Assembly: GCF_016587415.1 (NCBI RefSeq)
Contig: NZ_BNJI01000001.1
Coordinates: 4,193,501-4,257,500 of the forward strand
Reading direction: 5' to 3'
Source: Ktedonobacter sp. SOSP1-85
GTDB lineage: Bacteria; Chloroflexota; Ktedonobacteria; Ktedonobacterales; Ktedonobacteraceae
DNA: 64,000 bases
Shown here: piece after piece, positions 61,748 to 64,000 of the stretch
How positions within the stretch are numbered: position 1 is the first letter of the stretch
How the letters are laid out: each line of letters begins with the position of its first letter
Program-made: the position numbers and the translations under genes
The notes under the pieces: model-generated
What the model saw: only the letters and a program-made list of their open reading frames with translations
What the model was told of the DNA's origin: nothing
Database searches by the model: none

Positions 61748-62614
61748 TTACCTTACGCCAATGCGGCGATAGCGTGCTTCAACAAAGGAATAGACGCCAT
61801 AGGAGAGCATGCCCAGCGCGACGACACCCAGCATAAAGGCGCCAAATGGCTGTTGAGAGAGTACCTGTAAGGCCCCGTCCAGACCTTTGGCCTCGTAGGC
61901 GTTATGCTGGACCGCAGCGATGAATAAGAAGATGCCGATAATCACAAAGACAATACCCAGCGCGGTATAGCCAAAGCGTCCCGCGAACACCGCCATTTTG
62001 CGGATATTTGGCTGAATTTCGTAGAGCGAGAGATGTTTGACGAAATCCGCTTTATAGGCCCTGAAACAGAGGTATCCTCCCAGACCTATCACAATGATAC
62101 CAACAAGCACGAGCAGAGGTACGCCAAAGCTTGTATGCAGTAGGCGCGCTGTCCAGTCCTGAGTGTTCTTGGTAGAGCTGGACTGGTGGCTGGATCCGTT
62201 CATTACCGTCTGAATACCGCCGTAGGCAAGCAGGCCATACGAGATGCCGGTAATGGCGTAGCCAATGCGGCCAATGATGCCCATGGTCTTTTTCCCTTTG
62301 TGCTCTGTGTCTAGAATGGCCTGAAAGAGAGACCAGATGGCATAACCAAAGAGGCCGATGGCGACCACCGCCAGCAAGAATCCGCCAAATGGCTGCTGGT
62401 TGATGGTTTGAAGGGCTCCTGTCTGATCAGTTGTTTTGCCACCATGTCCAACCGACAGCTCAATGGCAAGTAGGCCAATCAAGACATACACAATACCGCG
62501 CACGGCGTAGCCAATACGGGCGAAGATAGTCATGCCTTTGCTGTAGGCCACGTCTTTGGCGGCGTCACCCATATCCTGGCTTGCCTGGTTGATATGCCCT
62601 TTCATTTGTGTCAT
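61748..62614 (-). CDS. DUF1206 membrane protein
   Basis: 288 aa from ATG 62614 (AAGGAG 8 nt upstream; a GTG nine bases upstream is less likely). Six TM helices arranged as three similar two-helix units: ARIGYAVRGIVYVLIGLLAI, GRIGYAITGISYGLLAYGGI and GRFGYTALGIVFVIIGIFLF, each followed by GALQ(V/T)(I/L)(N/S)QQPFG in units 1 and 3. The family is conserved in membranes, function unknown. It is divergent from the SIS gene upstream. Confidence 0.9.
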   Translation of the reverse strand: MTQMKGHINQASQDMGDAAKDVAYSKGMTIFARIGYAVRGIVYVLIGLLAIELSVGHGGKTTDQTGALQTINQQPFGGFLLAVVAIGLFGYAIWSLFQAILDTEHKGKKTMGIIGRIGYAITGISYGLLAYGGIQTVMNGSSHQSSSTKNTQDWTARLLHTSFGVPLLVLVGIIVIGLGGYLCFRAYKADFVKHLSLYEIQPNIRKMAVFAGRFGYTALGIVFVIIGIFLFIAAVQHNAYEAKGLDGALQVLSQQPFGAFMLGVVALGMLSYGVYSFVEARYRRIGVR

Positions 62615-62763
62615 GAGAGTCACTCCTTTATTAATATCATTTCATAAGTTCTCTCTATGCCTAAGGGAAATGTTTATAAACGAGAATTTCTGAAAAGATA
62701 CATTGATGTCTAAATGTTGAAAGTATTCCTTCTAAGGCAAGTGCAATCTATTAAGCTACTCTT

Positions 62764-62830
62764 AGCACGTGCTAGCAGCGCGAAAGGATGCGCTAAGCTG
62801 GGAAGGATGACGTATACTGAGAGCAGTATG
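62764..62830 (+). promoter_or_regulatory. Candidate operators upstream of the SIS-domain gene
   Basis: Two inverted repeats: perfect palindrome TAGCACGTGCTA (62764-62775) and ATACTG-AGAG-CAGTAT (62815-62830), 40 to 100 bp before the SIS gene start. The second overlaps a -10-like TATACT. They may bind a regulator of amino-sugar use, but no specific regulator is identified. Confidence 0.4.
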
Positions 62831-62868
62831 CTGTAGGTTCCCTTACTACACGGAAGGAAGGACAATGT

Positions 62869-63651
62869 ATGAGTCAACAGAGAGAAGTCAATGATGCTTT
62901 GACTGGCGTGAGCATGGAGCGTTACTGGCAGGAGGCGATGAGGACTGTTACACGCTTACAGCAAACGCAGATGGAGGGTTTGCGGGAGGCGGCGCGCCTG
63001 TGTGCCGCCTGCCTGGCGCGTGGTGGCGTGATACATACCTATGGCACGGGTCATTCACGCGCCTTTGCTATGGAACTGGCTGGCCGGGCTGGGGGGCTGG
63101 TCCCTGTGAATCGGCTGGACCTGGAGGACCTGGCCTTGCGCGCGGGGTGGTCCCCTGCGGTGGTGATGCATCCTGATATTGAGCGCGATCTCCAGGCTGG
63201 CAAAGAGCTGCTTGGATGTTACCACATTGAGCCTGAGGATCTATTTCTTATTTGTTCAAATTCTGGTGGGAATGCCGCTATTGTTGAAGTGGCGCAACAG
63301 GTGAAGCAGCGAGGCCACACCTTGCTGGCAGTCACCTCGCTGGCCCATACGCACCAGTCCCCAGCTCGTCATCCCTCTGGCAAGAAGCTCTATGAGCTTG
63401 CCGACCTCGTCATCGATAACCAGGCGCCATTCGGCGATGCCTTGCTGGCCTTACCCGATGGCAGTACCGCCTGCGCTATTTCTTCCGTCACGGGTGCGCT
63501 TATCGCCCAGATGTTGACCGCGGGTATTATTGCCCTCTTGCTTGAACAAGGACTGGAGGCCCCAGTCTATCTCTCCGCAAATGTACCAGGAGGAATGGAA
63601 CGCAATAACCGCCTGGTCCAGTACTACGCCGACCGTATCCGCCCAGTATAG
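62869..63651 (+). CDS. SIS-domain sugar phosphate protein (UPF0309-like)
   Basis: 260 aa, AAGGA before ATG 62869. One SIS domain (about residues 35-215): GGVIHTYGTGHSRAFAMELAGRAGG, DLFLICSNSGGNAAIVEVAQQVKQRG and a TSLAHTHQ segment, then LPDGSTACAISSVTGALIAQ. UPF0309 proteins bind phosphosugars, often N-acetylated amino sugars. The convergent neighbour encodes an N-acetylglucosamine-kinase-like protein, so a shared role in amino-sugar metabolism is inferred. Exact reaction unknown. Confidence 0.85.
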   Translation: MSQQREVNDALTGVSMERYWQEAMRTVTRLQQTQMEGLREAARLCAACLARGGVIHTYGTGHSRAFAMELAGRAGGLVPVNRLDLEDLALRAGWSPAVVMHPDIERDLQAGKELLGCYHIEPEDLFLICSNSGGNAAIVEVAQQVKQRGHTLLAVTSLAHTHQSPARHPSGKKLYELADLVIDNQAPFGDALLALPDGSTACAISSVTGALIAQMLTAGIIALLLEQGLEAPVYLSANVPGGMERNNRLVQYYADRIRPV

Positions 63652-63656
63652 AGCTC

Positions 63657-63727
63657 GCCGACGCTGCTCAAGCACGCGTCTACATATCATGGTACGATAT
63701 GTAGACGCGTGCTTGAGCAGCGTCGGC
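63657..63727. terminator. Perfect palindrome of the CGTCTACATAT family (copy 3)
   Basis: 32-bp perfect arms (GCCGACGCTGCTCAAGCACG...) with loop ATGGTAC, between convergent genes; core ACGCGTCTACATATC as in copy 1. Confidence 0.75.
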
Positions 63728-63742
63728 CATGCTACACAACAT

Positions 63743-64000
63743 TTAGGACTGTTGCCAATGAGTGATGCTCGTAAGATTACTTGCCCCCTGAGCCGCGCTG
63801 CGTGCAGGCTCATCCACAAGCGCGATCTCACCAAGCGTGAGGCATCGGTCGAGCTGCTCTATGACCTGCTGCCGAAATGCCCCTTCGTGTATAAGTAAGC
63901 CACCACACAGTGCCAGGGCCAGCGGCTGTCCCGCGAAATTCATTTTCCTATAGACAGCACCAACTGCCAGCGCGAGTTCTTCAGCGGCGTGGTGAACGAT
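63743..64000 (-). CDS. BadF/BadG-type N-acetylglucosamine kinase-like protein, C-terminal part (cut by right edge)
   Basis: 86 codons from the right edge to the stop at 63743. The sequence IVHHAAEELALAVGAVYRKM, PLALALCGGLLIHEGAFRQQ and VDEPARSAAQGAS matches the C-terminal lobe of the BadF/NAGK ATPase family (ASKHA fold). Catalytic and sugar-binding residues lie outside the window, so the substrate is inferred: N-acetylglucosamine is likely, given the SIS-domain neighbour. Completeness and start cannot be judged. Confidence 0.82.
   Translation of the reverse strand: MVHHAAEELALAVGAVYRKMNFAGQPLALALCGGLLIHEGAFRQQVIEQLDRCLTLGEIALVDEPARSAAQGASNLTSITHWQQS

Noticed and set aside
1..64000. CRISPR arrays, prophage or classical insertion sequences
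   Set aside because: No regular direct repeats with unique spacers, no transposase or integrase frame, and the holin-like gene lacks any phage context. Copies of R and the palindromes are not spaced like CRISPR repeats.
1..64000. tRNA or rRNA genes
   Set aside because: No cloverleaf-compatible segment with a T-loop GGTTCGA motif or conserved rRNA stretch was recognised by eye; a tRNAscan run would settle this.

Overview
The window looks like a chromosomal segment of a Ktedonobacteria-type Chloroflexota bacterium. This is inferred from the style of the proteins: zinc-ribbon plus Ala/Thr/Gln-rich linker surface proteins, many GAF, FHA and receiver signalling proteins, a PrkA-YeaH-SpoVR block, and a serS gene under T-box control. 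No rRNA or tRNA was seen, so the assignment is not firm. I count about 48 protein genes, two of them cut by the window edges, and no prophage, CRISPR array or classical insertion sequence.

Layout. 1-0.9 kb: start of serS with its T-box leader and promoter. 0.9-3.9 kb: two tandem paralogous membrane-anchored beta-sandwich proteins and a MIP18-type Fe-S assembly factor. 4-6 kb: a nucleoside hydrolase-ribokinase pair for nucleoside salvage. 6.4-13.8 kb: a LuxR-type regulator, a Dna2-like nuclease-helicase, a DUF711 protein, a small pyrophosphatase-like protein, a GAF protein and a universal stress protein. 14-17 kb: clpS, a two-TM protein and dnaA (without dnaN). 17.7-22 kb: a zinc-ribbon/FHA protein, a CrtI-like FAD oxidoreductase and a frameshifted murA. 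22-24.3 kb: a signalling pair with a degenerate receiver. 24.7-32 kb: a SAM hydrolase, then prkA-yeaH-spoVR, where spoVR carries an intein with an inserted LacI-type helix-turn-helix. 32-41 kb: molybdopterin oxidoreductase, a large membrane protein, 2-hydroxyacid dehydrogenase, AAC(3)-like protein, Old Yellow Enzyme and a sedolisin. 41-46 kb: a phosphotransferase-family gene, aldehyde dehydrogenase and a receiver/pseudokinase fusion. 46-51 kb: small membrane proteins and an E1alpha-E1beta-E2 oxoacid dehydrogenase operon. 51.8-58 kb: a hybrid sensor kinase, two acyl-CoA ligases and an HTH-sensor protein. 58-64 kb: a BACON-like repeat protein, a helical protein, a DUF1206 protein, a SIS-domain protein and the end of an N-acetylglucosamine-kinase-like gene.

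Three patterns cut across the window. First, four genes (murA, Old Yellow Enzyme, sedolisin, phosphotransferase) have reading frames broken exactly at G, C or T homopolymers. All four breaks can be explained by lost bases, which points to consensus errors rather than true pseudogenes. Second, the intergenic spaces are full of very long, almost perfect palindromes (21-34 bp arms). Most lie at gene 3' ends like terminators, but three lie in divergent promoter regions. Three share a common core whose substitutions are matched on both arms. Third, a modular dispersed repeat of about 45-110 bp occurs at least five times. Twice it supplies the stop codon of the adjacent gene.
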